This document shows positions 34,687 to 44,765 of a stretch of DNA of 64,000 nt, in pieces; the first letter of the stretch is position 1, and each line of letters starts with the position of its first letter. Under the pieces are notes generated by a model that did not search any database, was not told where the DNA came from, and worked only from the letters and a program-made list of their open reading frames with translations. Origin of the DNA: Janibacter limosus NBRC 16128 (GTDB taxonomy: Bacteria > Actinomycetota > Actinomycetes > Actinomycetales > Dermatophilaceae); the NCBI RefSeq assembly GCF_001570985.1, contig NZ_BCSS01000017.1:1-64000 (forward strand). Direction: 5' to 3'. The position numbers and the translations under genes are program-made.

Positions 34687-35858
34687 GTCCCGGTCCCGGC
34701 CGTGGCGATGAAGGCCTTGCCCTCCGCCCCCTCAGGCAGGCCCTCGGAGGCCACCACGAAGGCGTGGGCGGGGTCCCAGGACAACCAGACCTCGTCGCCG
34801 GGGCGGATGGACTGTGGCTCGACGTCGAGATTTTGCTCATAGACCGACCACTGGCCGCCCGAGGGCACCGTGACGAGGTACTGGGTGGCCACTCCGGTGA
34901 AGGAGACGTCCGTGACGGTGGCCCGCACGTCGTTGCCGGCGCCGCCGGGCCGATCACGGTGGATGCGCACCTTCTCGGGACGGACCCCGAAGAGCACGCT
35001 GCCCTCGCCCTGCGCGGCACGCGCCCTCGGCACCCCCACGGTCGTGCCCGCGGCGTCGGCGACCAGGCGATCACCGTCGTTCCCGGTGATCGTGGCCGGG
35101 ACGAGGTTGGACTGTCCGACGAACCCGGCGACGAAGGCGGTGCCCGGCAGGTCGTACAACGCCTCGGGCGCCCCCATCTGCTCGATGTGCCCGCCGTTCA
35201 TCACCGCGACCGTGTCGGCCATCGTCATGGCCTCCTCCTGGTCATGGGTGACGTGGATGAAGGTCAGCCCCACCTCGGTCTGGATGCGCTTGAGCTCCAC
35301 CTGCATCTGGCGTCGCAGCTTGAGGTCGAGGGCACCCAGTGGCTCGTCGAGCAGCAGCACCTCGGGACGGTTGACGATCGCCCGGGCCAGCGCCACGCGC
35401 TGCTGCTGGCCGCCGGAGAGCTGCGCCGGACGACGTCCGGCGAGGTGGCTCATCTGGACCAGCTCCAGGGCATCGTCGGCCAGATTCACTGCATCGGACT
35501 GGCCACGACGCTTTGGCCCGAAGGCGACGTTGTCGCGGATGCTCAGGTGCGGGAAGAGTGCGTAGCTCTGGAAGACGGTGTTGACCGGGCGCTCGTAGGG
35601 GCGCGACCCGGTCAGGTCGGTCCCACCGATGAGCACCCGACCCGAGGTCGGCTGCTCGAGCCCGGCGACCATGCGCAGCGTCGTCGTCTTGCCGCAGCCG
35701 GAGGGGCCGAGCAGGGCGAAGAAGGAGCCGCGGGGAACGTGCAGGTCGAGGTCGTCCACGGCGGTGAAGTCCGCGAATCTCTTGGTCACCGACTCCAGGA
35801 CCAGGTCCCCCTTCGCCTCCCGGAAGCCACCGCCGGCGGAACGCGTGAAGATGCCCAT
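34683..35858 (-). CDS. potA: Spermidine/putrescine ABC transporter ATP-binding protein
   Basis: 391 residues from the ATG at 35858, overlapping the potD stop. Walker A LLGPSGCGKTTTLRM, Q-loop VFQSYALFPHLSIRDNVAFG, signature LSGGQQQRVALARAI, Walker B LLLDEPLGALDLKLR and H-loop FIHVTHDQEEAM. A C-terminal TOBE-type regulatory domain follows from about residue 270 (SVLFGVRPEKVRI). Powers uptake through PotB/PotC. Confidence 0.94.
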   Translation of the reverse strand: MGIFTRSAGGGFREAKGDLVLESVTKRFADFTAVDDLDLHVPRGSFFALLGPSGCGKTTTLRMVAGLEQPTSGRVLIGGTDLTGSRPYERPVNTVFQSYALFPHLSIRDNVAFGPKRRGQSDAVNLADDALELVQMSHLAGRRPAQLSGGQQQRVALARAIVNRPEVLLLDEPLGALDLKLRRQMQVELKRIQTEVGLTFIHVTHDQEEAMTMADTVAVMNGGHIEQMGAPEALYDLPGTAFVAGFVGQSNLVPATITGNDGDRLVADAAGTTVGVPRARAAQGEGSVLFGVRPEKVRIHRDRPGGAGNDVRATVTDVSFTGVATQYLVTVPSGGQWSVYEQNLDVEPQSIRPGDEVWLSWDPAHAFVVASEGLPEGAEGKAFIATAGTGT

Positions 35859-37114
35859 CAGTTGCCCACCGCCTTGGCCCACAGGGCCGAGTAGTCCGCG
35901 TCGTCCTGCGCCGACAACGCGCGGAAGCCCACGATGTTCTTGTCCTCGATGTACTTCTCCCCGGGGAAGATGAAGGGGGACTCGGCCAGCTCGGGATCGA
36001 TCTTCTCCATCTCCTCCCGGGCCCCCTCGACCGGGCAGATGTAGTTGACCCAGGCGGCGACCTCGGCAGCGACCTGCGGCTCGTAGTAGTAGTCCATGAG
36101 CTGCTGGGCATTGCGCCGGTGCTGGCTCGTGATCGGCACCATGAGGTTGTCGCTCCAGAGCATCCCACCCGACTCCGGGATGACGAACTCCCAGTCGTCG
36201 TCCTCGGTCTCGGCCCGCAGGATGAAGAGGTCACCCGACCAGACGATGCCAGCGACGGCATTGCCGCTCTTGAGGTCGTTGAGGTAGCTGTTGCCCTTGA
36301 TCCGACGGATGTAGCCATCGGTCAGCCGCTTGTCGATCTCGCCGATCGCGGCCTCGAACTGCGCCCGGGTGAACTCGCCCGAGGGGTCGACGCCCTGTCC
36401 CTGCATGATCAGGCCGAGGGTGTCGCGGAACTCGCTGAGCACGGAGATGCGGCCCTTGAGGTCATCGGCCCACAGGTCCTCGAGCGACTTCAGCTCACGG
36501 CCCACCTTCTTCTTGTGGTAGCCGATGCCGGCGAACCCGGACTGCCAGGTCAGCGAGTGCTGGCGGCCGGGATCGAAGCCCACCTCCTTGAGCGGCGTCA
36601 GGAGGTTGCTCGCATTGGGCATCTGGATCAGCTCCAGCGGCTGGCACAGGCCCTCGCGGATGATCCGGTTGGCCATCCAGTCGGTGAAGGTGAAGATGTC
36701 GCGGTTGATGTCCTGCTTCGCACGCAGCTGCGGCGCGATCTTGTTGAAGTAGGTGTCGTTGTCGTCGATGTCCTCGGTGTAGGAGACCGTGAGGCCGATC
36801 TCCTTCTCGAAGGCCTCGAGGGTCGGATACGTCTTGCCCGCGTCGTCCATGTCGAGATAGGCGGTCCAGTTGGCCCACCGCACCGTCTTGTCGGTGTCGG
36901 ACAGGTCCTGCGGCAGCTCCACCTGCGCCGCACCACCGGTCGGGGGCTGCGGTGGGGCACAGGCCCCGAGCAGGGCGGCGCCGGCTCCGAGCGCACCGCC
37001 GCCGAGCACCTGGCGACGACTGGGACGAAGGGAGGACCTCGCCCGGGCCGAGGCCTGCGCAGCCCGGACGAGACCATCGATTTGTGGGTCGGCAGGACGC
37101 CGAAAGCGGTCCAT
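35858..37114 (-). CDS. potD: Polyamine ABC transporter substrate-binding lipoprotein
   Basis: 418 residues from the ATG at 37114, with GCGAGG upstream; the longer frame is non-coding. The N-terminal region carries a twin-arginine motif (SRRQVLGG) and a lipobox LLGAC, so it is a Tat- or Sec-exported lipoprotein. Binding-protein body: WANWTAYLDMDDAGKTYPTLEAFEKEIGLTV, DIFTFTDWMANRIIREGLCQPLE, YHKKKVG, VAGIVWSGDLFIL, ESGGMLWSDNLMVP, as in PotD/PotF. Lies 64 bases downstream of the aldehyde dehydrogenase. Confidence 0.92.
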   Translation of the reverse strand: MDRFRRPADPQIDGLVRAAQASARARSSLRPSRRQVLGGGALGAGAALLGACAPPQPPTGGAAQVELPQDLSDTDKTVRWANWTAYLDMDDAGKTYPTLEAFEKEIGLTVSYTEDIDDNDTYFNKIAPQLRAKQDINRDIFTFTDWMANRIIREGLCQPLELIQMPNASNLLTPLKEVGFDPGRQHSLTWQSGFAGIGYHKKKVGRELKSLEDLWADDLKGRISVLSEFRDTLGLIMQGQGVDPSGEFTRAQFEAAIGEIDKRLTDGYIRRIKGNSYLNDLKSGNAVAGIVWSGDLFILRAETEDDDWEFVIPESGGMLWSDNLMVPITSQHRRNAQQLMDYYYEPQVAAEVAAWVNYICPVEGAREEMEKIDPELAESPFIFPGEKYIEDKNIVGFRALSAQDDADYSALWAKAVGN

Positions 37115-37178
37115 GTGGACCTCGCTTCCGTGAGCAGGGACGAAGGGGGTGCTGCCGGTGGTGCGCTGGTGCGGTGGG

Positions 37179-38624
37179 TCAGCTGTCGATGTTGGCCATG
37201 ACGTGCTTGATGCGGGTGTAGTCCTCGAAGCCGTACATCGACAGGTCCTTGCCGTAGCCGGACTTCTTGAAGCCACCGTGCGGCATCTCGGCGACGAGCG
37301 GGATGTGGGTGTTGATCCAGACGCACCCGAAGTCCAGACGCTTGCTCATCCGCATGGCCCGACCGAAGTCCTTGGTCCAGACGGATGAAGCCAGTCCGTA
37401 CTCGACACCGTTGGCCCAGGCCAGCGCTTCCTCCTCGTCGGTGAATCGCTGGACGGTGATGACCGGTCCGAAGATCTCATCCTGGATGGCCTCGTCGTCC
37501 TGCTTGAGCCCCGAGACGACGGTCGGTGCGTAGAAGAAGCCCTCCCCCATGGCGGTGAGCCGCTCGCCACCCTGCGCGAGGTTGGCGTGGTCGGGCAGGC
37601 GGTCGATGAAGCCAGCGACCTTGGCCAGCTGATCGCGGTTGTTGACCGGTCCGAGCAGTGCATCGTCGTCGTCGGGCATGCCCACCTTGGCGTGGTCGCG
37701 GGCGTACTCGGCCAGCGCGGCGACGAAGTCGTCGTGGATGCCGGGCGCGGCCAGCACGCGCGTCGCCGCCGTGCAGTCCTGGCCGGCGTTGAAGTAGCCG
37801 GCGGTCGCGATGCCCTCGACGGCCGCCTCGATGTCGGCATCGTCGAAGACGACGACAGGAGCCTTGCCACCGAGCTCGAGGTGGGCCCGCTTGAGGTTCT
37901 TGGCCGCGGAGGCCGCGACCTCGACGCCGGCACGCACCGAGCCGGTGATCGCGACCAGGGCCGGGGTGTCGTGCTCGACGAGCATGCGCCCGGTGTCACG
38001 GTCACCGGTGACGACGTTGAAGGTGCCGGCCGGCAGGAACTCGCTGGCGATCTCGGCCATGAGCAGGGTGCTCTCGGGAGTGGTGTCGCTCGGCTTGAGG
38101 ACGATCGAGTTGCCGGCCGCCAAGGCCGGGCCGATCTTCCACGCGGCCATCATCATCGGGTAGTTCCACGGCGTCACCTGGCCGACGACACCGATCGGCT
38201 CGCGGCGGATCCAGCTCGTGTGGCCCTTCATGTACTCCGCGGAGGCCCGGCCCTCGAGCACCCGGGCGGCGCCGGCGAAGAAGCGCAGCTGGTCGCACAT
38301 CACCGGGACCTCCTCGGAGGCGGTGAGGGCATGCGGCTTACCGGTGTTCTCCCCTTCGATCCGGATGAGGTCCTCGGCGCGGGCCTCGAGGGCGTCGGCG
38401 AACTTGAGCATCGCGCTCTGCCGCTCCCCCGGGGTCACCTCGCCCCACTCGGCGAAGCCCGCTTCCGCACTCGCGTAGGCAGCGTCGATGTCGTCCTGCA
38501 CGGAGACGGGCGCGTGGGCGACCACCGTGCCGGTGGCCGGGTTGACCAGCTCGCTGCTCGCGTCGGTCGAGGCATCGACGTACTGGCCTCCGACGAAGTT
38601 GCGCAGTTTCCGGGGCTGGGTCAC
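37179..38624 (-). CDS. Gamma-aminobutyraldehyde dehydrogenase
   Basis: 481 residues from the GTG at 38624 ([19 protein letters not shown]), which has GGAAGGA upstream; an ATG at 38663 has no ribosome site and overlaps a TATGGT -10-like box. NAD-dependent aldehyde dehydrogenase: [34 protein letters not shown], Glu in [16 protein letters not shown], nucleophile in [11 protein letters not shown], and [33 protein letters not shown], which is typical of aminobutyraldehyde (PatD-like) enzymes. First gene of the leftward polyamine operon. Confidence 0.9.
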   Translation of the reverse strand: MTQPRKLRNFVGGQYVDASTDASSELVNPATGTVVAHAPVSVQDDIDAAYASAEAGFAEWGEVTPGERQSAMLKFADALEARAEDLIRIEGENTGKPHALTASEEVPVMCDQLRFFAGAARVLEGRASAEYMKGHTSWIRREPIGVVGQVTPWNYPMMMAAWKIGPALAAGNSIVLKPSDTTPESTLLMAEIASEFLPAGTFNVVTGDRDTGRMLVEHDTPALVAITGSVRAGVEVAASAAKNLKRAHLELGGKAPVVVFDDADIEAAVEGIATAGYFNAGQDCTAATRVLAAPGIHDDFVAALAEYARDHAKVGMPDDDDALLGPVNNRDQLAKVAGFIDRLPDHANLAQGGERLTAMGEGFFYAPTVVSGLKQDDEAIQDEIFGPVITVQRFTDEEEALAWANGVEYGLASSVWTKDFGRAMRMSKRLDFGCVWINTHIPLVAEMPHGGFKKSGYGKDLSMYGFEDYTRIKHVMANIDS

Positions 38625-38793
38625 GACAAGGGTCCTTCCGATCGGGAATGTGATGTCGACCATAGTCTGATCATGACGATATCGACAGCCCCACGCAAGG
38701 AAAACTGGGAAAACCTCTGGATGCACTCGATAGAGGCACTGATTCCGTAGACCTCGGCTTGCCAACGAGACGAGATCAGTACACGATGGCAGC
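38625..38793. promoter_or_regulatory. Divergent control region of the polyamine island
   Basis: 169 bases between the two divergent operons, less GC-rich than the genes. It holds TATGGT (reverse strand, near 38660), a TGATCA palindrome and GTCGA/TCGAC arms around 38655-38687. The AT-rich run AAGGAAAACTGGGAAAACC (from 38698) is the kind of sequence Lrp/AsnC proteins bend. The adjacent Lrp gene probably acts here on both operons. Confidence 0.5.
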
Positions 38794-39252
38794 ATGTCCG
38801 CCCCGGTCCAGCTCGACGCGATGAGCAAGCAGATCATCGAGCACCTCCAGGAGGACGGACGCCAGTCCTACGCGACGATCGCCCGCGCCGTGGGTCTCTC
38901 GGAGGCTGCGGTGCGCCAGCGGGTCCAGCGGCTCCTCGATGCCGAGGTCATGCAGATCGTCGCGGTGACCGACCCGCTCCAGGTGGGCTTCCACCGCCAG
39001 GCGATGATCGGCATCTCGGTCGACGGCGACCTGCGCCCCGTCGGGGATGCGCTCGCGGCCATGACCGAGGTCTCGTACGTCGTCACCACCGCTGGCAGCT
39101 TCGACCTGCTCGCCGAGATCGTCTGCGAGGACGACGACGAGCTGCTCACCCTGCTCACCGAGCGCATCCGCACCCTGCCGGGCGTGCGATCCACCGAGAC
39201 CTTCGTCTATCTCAAGCTCAACAAGCAGCACTACAACTGGGGGACCAGATGA
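38794..39252 (+). CDS. Lrp/AsnC-family transcriptional regulator
   Basis: 152 residues. N-terminal helix-turn-helix [42 protein letters not shown] (residues 9-50) and a C-terminal RAM/AsnC ligand domain ([53 protein letters not shown]). Its ATG follows the divergent control region. The stop overlaps the aminotransferase start by four bases (ATGA), so regulator and enzyme are coupled. Likely senses a polyamine or its breakdown product. Confidence 0.92.
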   Translation: MSAPVQLDAMSKQIIEHLQEDGRQSYATIARAVGLSEAAVRQRVQRLLDAEVMQIVAVTDPLQVGFHRQAMIGISVDGDLRPVGDALAAMTEVSYVVTTAGSFDLLAEIVCEDDDELLTLLTERIRTLPGVRSTETFVYLKLNKQHYNWGTR

Positions 39253-40640
39253 CCCAATCGACCACCACCACTCTCGGCACCGACATGCAGCAGGCGGCGC
39301 GCGACCACCTGTGGATGCACTTCAGCCGCCACTCCGTGTACGAGGAGGGCGGCAAGGTCCCGATCATCGTCCGCGGTGAGGGCCACAAGATCTGGGACGA
39401 CGCCGGTCGCGAGTACATCGACGGCCTCTCCGGTCTCTTCGTCGTCCAGGTCGGTCACGGCCGGACCGAGCTGGCCGAGGCCGCGCTCAAGCAGTCGGAG
39501 AAGCTCGCCTTCTTCCCGCTGTGGTCCTACGCCCACCCGGCCGCGATCGAGCTCGCCGAGCGGCTGGCCAAGGGAGCCCCGGGCGACCTCAACCGCGTCT
39601 TCTTCACCACCGGTGGTGGTGAGGCCGTGGAGTCCGCGTGGAAGCTGGCCAAGCAGTACTTCAAGATGACCGGCAAGCCGCACAAGACCAAGGTCATCTC
39701 CCGCGCGGTCGCCTACCACGGCACGCCGCACGGCGCCCTGTCGATCACCGGCATCCCGGGGATGAAGGCCGACTTCGAGCCGCTCGTCCCCGGTGCGCAC
39801 AAGGTGCCGAACACCAACATCTACCGCGCCTCCGAGGACCTGCGCGATGACCCCAAGGCCTTCGGTCGCTGGGCCGCTGACCGGATCGCCGAGGCGATCG
39901 AGTTCGAGGGACCCGAGACCGTCGCCGCCGTCTTCCTCGAGCCCGTGCAAAATGCCGGCGGCTGCTTCCCGCCGCCGCCCGGGTACTTCGAGCGGGTGCG
40001 CGAGATCTGCGACGAGTACGACGTGCTCCTCGTCTCCGACGAGGTCATCTGCGCCTTCGGCCGGATCGGGTCGATGTTCGCCTGCACCGACTTCGGGTAC
40101 GTGCCCGACATCATCACCTGCGCCAAGGGGATGACCTCCGGCTACTCCCCCATCGGCGCAATGATCGCCAGCGACCGGCTCTTCGAGCCGTACAAGAAGG
40201 GCACCGCCTCCTTCCTGCACGGCTACACCTTCGGAGGTCACCCGGTGAGCTCCGCCGTGGCCCTGGCCAACCTGGACATCTTCGAGCGCGAGGGCCTGAA
40301 CGCCCACGTCCAGGAAAACGCGCCGAAGTTCCGCAAGACCCTCGAAAGGCTGCTCGACCTGCCGCTCGTGGGCGATGTCCGCGGCGAGGGGTACTTCTAC
40401 GGGATCGAGCTGGTCAAGGACAAGACGACCCGGGAGACCTTCACCGAGGCCGAGTCCGAGTCGATGCTCCGCGGGTTCTTGTCCAAGGCGCTCTTCGACG
40501 CCGGCCTCTACTGCCGTGCCGACGACCGTGGCGACCCGGTGGTGCAGCTGGCTCCGCCACTGACCATCGGTCAGGCGGAGTTCGACGACATCGAGTCGCG
40601 CCTGCGTTCGGTCCTCACCGAGGCCGAGAACCACCTCTGA
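39249..40640 (+). CDS. Class III omega-aminotransferase (putrescine/polyamine type)
   Basis: 463 residues. Class III PLP enzyme: FFTTGGGEAVESAWKLAKQYF, SRAVAYHGTPHGALSITG, LEPVQNAGGCFPPPPGYFERVREICDEYDVLLVSDEVICAFGR, Schiff-base lysine in CAKGMTSGYSPIGA and FLHGYTFGGHPVSSAVALAN. In this context it most likely converts putrescine (or a related diamine) to aminobutyraldehyde, using pyruvate or 2-oxoglutarate, ahead of the divergent dehydrogenase. Beta-alanine or GABA as donor cannot be excluded. Followed by a perfect terminator hairpin. Confidence 0.9.
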   Translation: MTQSTTTTLGTDMQQAARDHLWMHFSRHSVYEEGGKVPIIVRGEGHKIWDDAGREYIDGLSGLFVVQVGHGRTELAEAALKQSEKLAFFPLWSYAHPAAIELAERLAKGAPGDLNRVFFTTGGGEAVESAWKLAKQYFKMTGKPHKTKVISRAVAYHGTPHGALSITGIPGMKADFEPLVPGAHKVPNTNIYRASEDLRDDPKAFGRWAADRIAEAIEFEGPETVAAVFLEPVQNAGGCFPPPPGYFERVREICDEYDVLLVSDEVICAFGRIGSMFACTDFGYVPDIITCAKGMTSGYSPIGAMIASDRLFEPYKKGTASFLHGYTFGGHPVSSAVALANLDIFEREGLNAHVQENAPKFRKTLERLLDLPLVGDVRGEGYFYGIELVKDKTTRETFTEAESESMLRGFLSKALFDAGLYCRADDRGDPVVQLAPPLTIGQAEFDDIESRLRSVLTEAENHL

Positions 40641-40650
40641 GGCACGACCT

Positions 40651-40702
40651 CGCGAAGGGGGCACGGGAGCGGCGATCACGCCGCTCCCGTGCCCCCTTCG
40701 CG
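40651..40702. terminator. Perfect 24-bp bidirectional terminator hairpin
   Basis: Bases 40651-40674 pair without mismatch with 40679-40702; the loop is ATCA. Ten bases after the aminotransferase stop and 12 bases before the convergent subtilase stop. The stem ends in CGCGAAGGGGG/CCCCCTTCGCG, the over-represented 7-mer of this window. Confidence 0.9.
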
Positions 40703-40713
40703 TCGGGCTGCGA

Positions 40714-41892
<1,179 letters not shown>

Positions 41893-41959
41893 GTGTTCCT
41901 TTCGTCAGCCGCGCCGGATCTCGAGGCGGCTGCGGCCCGACCCTAGGAGCGCCTCGCGC

Positions 41960-41991
41960 TGCTGTCCACGGATCGGGATCCGTGGACAGCA
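41960..41991. promoter_or_regulatory. Long perfect inverted repeat upstream of the subtilase
   Basis: 15-base arms 41960-41974 and 41977-41991 (TGCTGTCCACGGATC and its complement) are separated by GG. Just upstream in the gene's direction is TTGACG (42000-41995 region, reverse strand), a good -35 element, so the repeat would cover the rest of the promoter. This fits an operator. As RNA it would be a very stable hairpin, so attenuation is an alternative. The 265-base gap holds no gene. Confidence 0.55.
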
Positions 41992-42157
41992 CCGTCAACG
42001 GACAGTAAAAAGCGGTGCACGACAACGACTTCCGCGCGGGTCGCGACGTGCTGTCAGGAGGGCATGGACCAGCCCGCGGGGCTGCACTTCCTGATCAAAT
42101 CCATACGCTTCCTGACGTAGGCGACACCATGCACGTCGTCATGGCTAGGTTGACCGG

Positions 42158-43309
42158 ATGACGAGAGAGACCCACCGCCACCCCCTGCGTGACCGGCTCG
42201 GCCGCGCGTCGGGCGACCCCGCCTATCGCGAGGTCCACGACGCCGCGGCCCTGCGCCGGCTCGAGGACGCCGGCGGGTCACTCGCGGGATGGCGCCTCCA
42301 GGGCCTCGACCTCGAGCCGCATGCCAACCACCTCTCCCAGGCAGACGTCCGGGGACTGGTCGTGCTCGGCGGGCAGGTGCCCCCGGACGTGGCCGCGAGC
42401 CTTGTCGCCCGCGGCGCCGTGCTCATCCCGCCGGACCCCAGCTGTCCGGTGGAGCCCTTCCGCGCTCGGCTGTACACCCCCTTCGAGCTCTACGACGGCA
42501 TGCAGGCCGAGGGGTACGCGAGCACGGTCGACGCTCGTGCCTACGCGTGGAGCGGTGAGGCGCACACCCAGCACGATGCCTATGCGACGCTGCTGCGGGC
42601 CGTGCACGACGACGCCGTCCAGGACGCCCTCATCGAGGCCCTGCACGGGCTCGACGTCGTCGGTGTCATGGGCGGGCACGCGCTGGGCCGCGACAGCAGC
42701 GACTACGCCGATGCCGCTCGGCTCGGCCACGCCCTGGCCGCCGGTGGTCGCGCGGTCCTCACCGGCGGCGGGCCGGGGGCCATGGAGGCCGCCAACCTCG
42801 GCGCGCTGGCAGCATCACCCGAGGCGGTGGACTCCGCACTGGACCGGCTGGCCGGCGTGCCGAGCTTCCGCCCGTCGATCGACGAGTGGGCCGGGTTGTC
42901 CCTGTCGGTGCGGGCCGACCTCGACGTGCCCGATGACGGTGCCCGCAGCTTCGGCATCCCCACGTGGTTCTACGGGCACGAGCCGCCCAATGTCATGTGC
43001 AACGGCATCGCCAAGTACTTTTCCAATGCCTTGCGCGAGGACGTGCTGCTCGCGCAGAGCACCGGCGGTCTCGCCGTGCTGCCGGGCGCTGCAGGGACGG
43101 TCCAGGAGATCTTCCAGGCAGCGACGCCCCTGTACTACGCGCCCGAGGACGAGCCCCTCCCCCCGCTCGTGCTCGTCGGCCTCGAGCACTGGACCGAGAC
43201 GGTGCCCGTGTGGCCCGCCCTGCGAACCCTGGGCACCGGCCGACCCCTCGGCGAGGTGCTGCACCTCGTCGCCACGCCGCAGGAGGCCGCCGAGATCCTC
43301 CTGGCCTGA
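42158..43309 (+). CDS. LOG-like Rossmann-fold nucleotide-binding protein
   Basis: 383 residues, about twice the length of a plain LOG (cytokinin riboside monophosphate phosphoribohydrolase) protein. The C-terminal half carries the fold: VVGVMGGHALGRDSS, AVLTGGGPGAMEAANLGAL, and LPGAAGTVQEIFQAATPLYY, in which the usual PGGxGT has become PGAAGT while the catalytic Glu remains. The N-terminal 150 residues (LQGLDLEPHANHLSQADVRGLVVLGGQVPP) are not in LOG proteins; I do not recognise a catalytic motif there. Nucleotide or nucleoside 5'-monophosphate binding is the safest call. Confidence 0.75.
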   Translation: MTRETHRHPLRDRLGRASGDPAYREVHDAAALRRLEDAGGSLAGWRLQGLDLEPHANHLSQADVRGLVVLGGQVPPDVAASLVARGAVLIPPDPSCPVEPFRARLYTPFELYDGMQAEGYASTVDARAYAWSGEAHTQHDAYATLLRAVHDDAVQDALIEALHGLDVVGVMGGHALGRDSSDYADAARLGHALAAGGRAVLTGGGPGAMEAANLGALAASPEAVDSALDRLAGVPSFRPSIDEWAGLSLSVRADLDVPDDGARSFGIPTWFYGHEPPNVMCNGIAKYFSNALREDVLLAQSTGGLAVLPGAAGTVQEIFQAATPLYYAPEDEPLPPLVLVGLEHWTETVPVWPALRTLGTGRPLGEVLHLVATPQEAAEILLA

Positions 43310-43333
43310 CTCCCACCTCTCCCTTCGTGCGCT

Positions 43334-43441
43334 TGGAGGTATGCGCGCGGACGATTGCTCGGCGCGTCTGCGTCCACCCACGCACTCCCCAGCGTGGGTG
43401 GACGTCAACTCGCGGACGAAAGGTCCGCGCGCATACCTCCA
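43334..43441. repeat. 108-nt nested palindrome between convergent genes
   Basis: Outer arms 43334-43352 and 43423-43441 are perfect 19-bp inverted copies (TGGAGGTATGCGCGCGGAC). Inner arms 43371-43383 and 43392-43404 are perfect 13-bp copies (CGTCCACCCACGC) around an 8-base loop. The two 18-base segments between them still match at about half of positions, so the whole element is one long imperfect palindrome. It lies 24 bases after the LOG-like stop and 28 bases from the sugar permease stop. It may terminate both genes, or be a small mobile palindromic element. Confidence 0.8.
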
Positions 43442-43469
43442 CCCGGGAGGGCGGGCGCGTGGGGGCGGC

Positions 43470-44765
43470 TCAGGCTCGTCCGTGCGCCGCTCGGCTGCGG
43501 CGGCTCAGCGAGTCGATGACGACGGCCAGCAGGAGGACGCCGCCGGTCACCATGTAGCGCACCGACGAGTCGAGGTTGAGCAGGCTCAGACCCGAGCTGA
43601 TCGACTGGATGACGATGACACCCAGTAGGGCCGAGTAGGCCGACCCTCGACCACCGAAGAGGCTCGTCCCACCGATGACTGCTGCCGCGATCGCGTTGAG
43701 GTTGGTGTCCGCCCCACCACTGCTTTGGTTCGCCGCTGCCAGCCGGCAGGCCGCGAAGATGCCACCGAGAGCGGCGAACGTGGCCGTGAGCACGAAGACC
43801 GACAGGTACACCCGCGTGACCCTGATGCCAGCGCGCCGGGCCGCCTCGACATTGCCACCGACGGCCATGACGGCGCGACCCCACGAGGTCCTCCGCAGCG
43901 CCAGGTCCATGACGACGACCAGGACGAGGAAGGTCAAGAACATCATCGGGACACCGCGGTCACGGTTGAGCACGAAGGCTGGGACACCAAGGACCAGTGC
44001 GAGCACCACGGCCCGCACGATCGTCGCCGTCATGGAGGGCGCCGACAGACCGGCAGCCTTGCGCTGCGCGCCTGCCAGCAACCGGGTCGCGACATAGCCG
44101 GCCACGACGAGGGCGATCAGGGCGTAGCTCACCGCGGGGACGAGGAAGGTCTTCTGCGCGAAGTTGACCAGGCCGGAGTCGAAGGGGAGGTTGACCGTCC
44201 CCTCGTCGCCGAGCACGAAGAGCTGGAGACCCAGGATACCGAGCAGCCCAGCGAGCGTGATGACGAAGCTCGGCACGCCGAAGGCGGTGAAGATCGCGCC
44301 GTAGACCAGGCCCACGAGCACCCCGGCGACCAAGGCGGCGATGATCGCGACGGGCGCCGACCACCCGTGGTTGACGAACCCGACCGCCAGCACCGCGCCC
44401 GCCAACCCGCTGATCGAGCCGATCGACAGGTCGATCTGGCCGAGCAGCAGGACGAGGACCACGCCGATGGAGATCGTGCCGACGGCCGCGGACTGCAGAG
44501 CGAGGTTGACCAGGTTGCGGCTGGAGAGGAAGTTGTCGTTGAGACTCTGGAAGACGATCCAGATGATGACCAGTCCCAGCACGACAGGAAGGGACCCCAG
44601 GTCACCCGTGCGGATGCGCCCCCAGGTGGCGGAGAGCCACCCGGCGACCCCGTGCTCGGAGATCAGTCGCTCGTCCTGGAGGTCGGCCGGCAGCGCGGCC
44701 GCATCCGTGGTGGCCGGTGTGACCGGGGACGTGGACTCGACGTCAGGACGGTGCGGCGTGCTCAT
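43470..44765 (-). CDS. xylH: XylH-type sugar ABC transporter permease
   Basis: 431 residues from the ATG at 44765; frame extends upstream only as ATPase shadow. Ten or more membrane segments. Family markers: GTISIGVVLVLLLGQIDLSIGSISGLAGAVLAV, FGVPSFVITLAGLLGILGLQLFVLG, AVGGNVEAARRAGIRVTRVYLSVFVL and AIAAAVIGGTSLFGGRGSAYSALLGVIVIQSISSGLSLL. The length and the long N-terminal tail match XylH/GguB more than RbsC. The start overlaps the ATPase stop. Confidence 0.9.
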   Translation of the reverse strand: MSTPHRPDVESTSPVTPATTDAAALPADLQDERLISEHGVAGWLSATWGRIRTGDLGSLPVVLGLVIIWIVFQSLNDNFLSSRNLVNLALQSAAVGTISIGVVLVLLLGQIDLSIGSISGLAGAVLAVGFVNHGWSAPVAIIAALVAGVLVGLVYGAIFTAFGVPSFVITLAGLLGILGLQLFVLGDEGTVNLPFDSGLVNFAQKTFLVPAVSYALIALVVAGYVATRLLAGAQRKAAGLSAPSMTATIVRAVVLALVLGVPAFVLNRDRGVPMMFLTFLVLVVVMDLALRRTSWGRAVMAVGGNVEAARRAGIRVTRVYLSVFVLTATFAALGGIFAACRLAAANQSSGGADTNLNAIAAAVIGGTSLFGGRGSAYSALLGVIVIQSISSGLSLLNLDSSVRYMVTGGVLLLAVVIDSLSRRSRAAHGRA

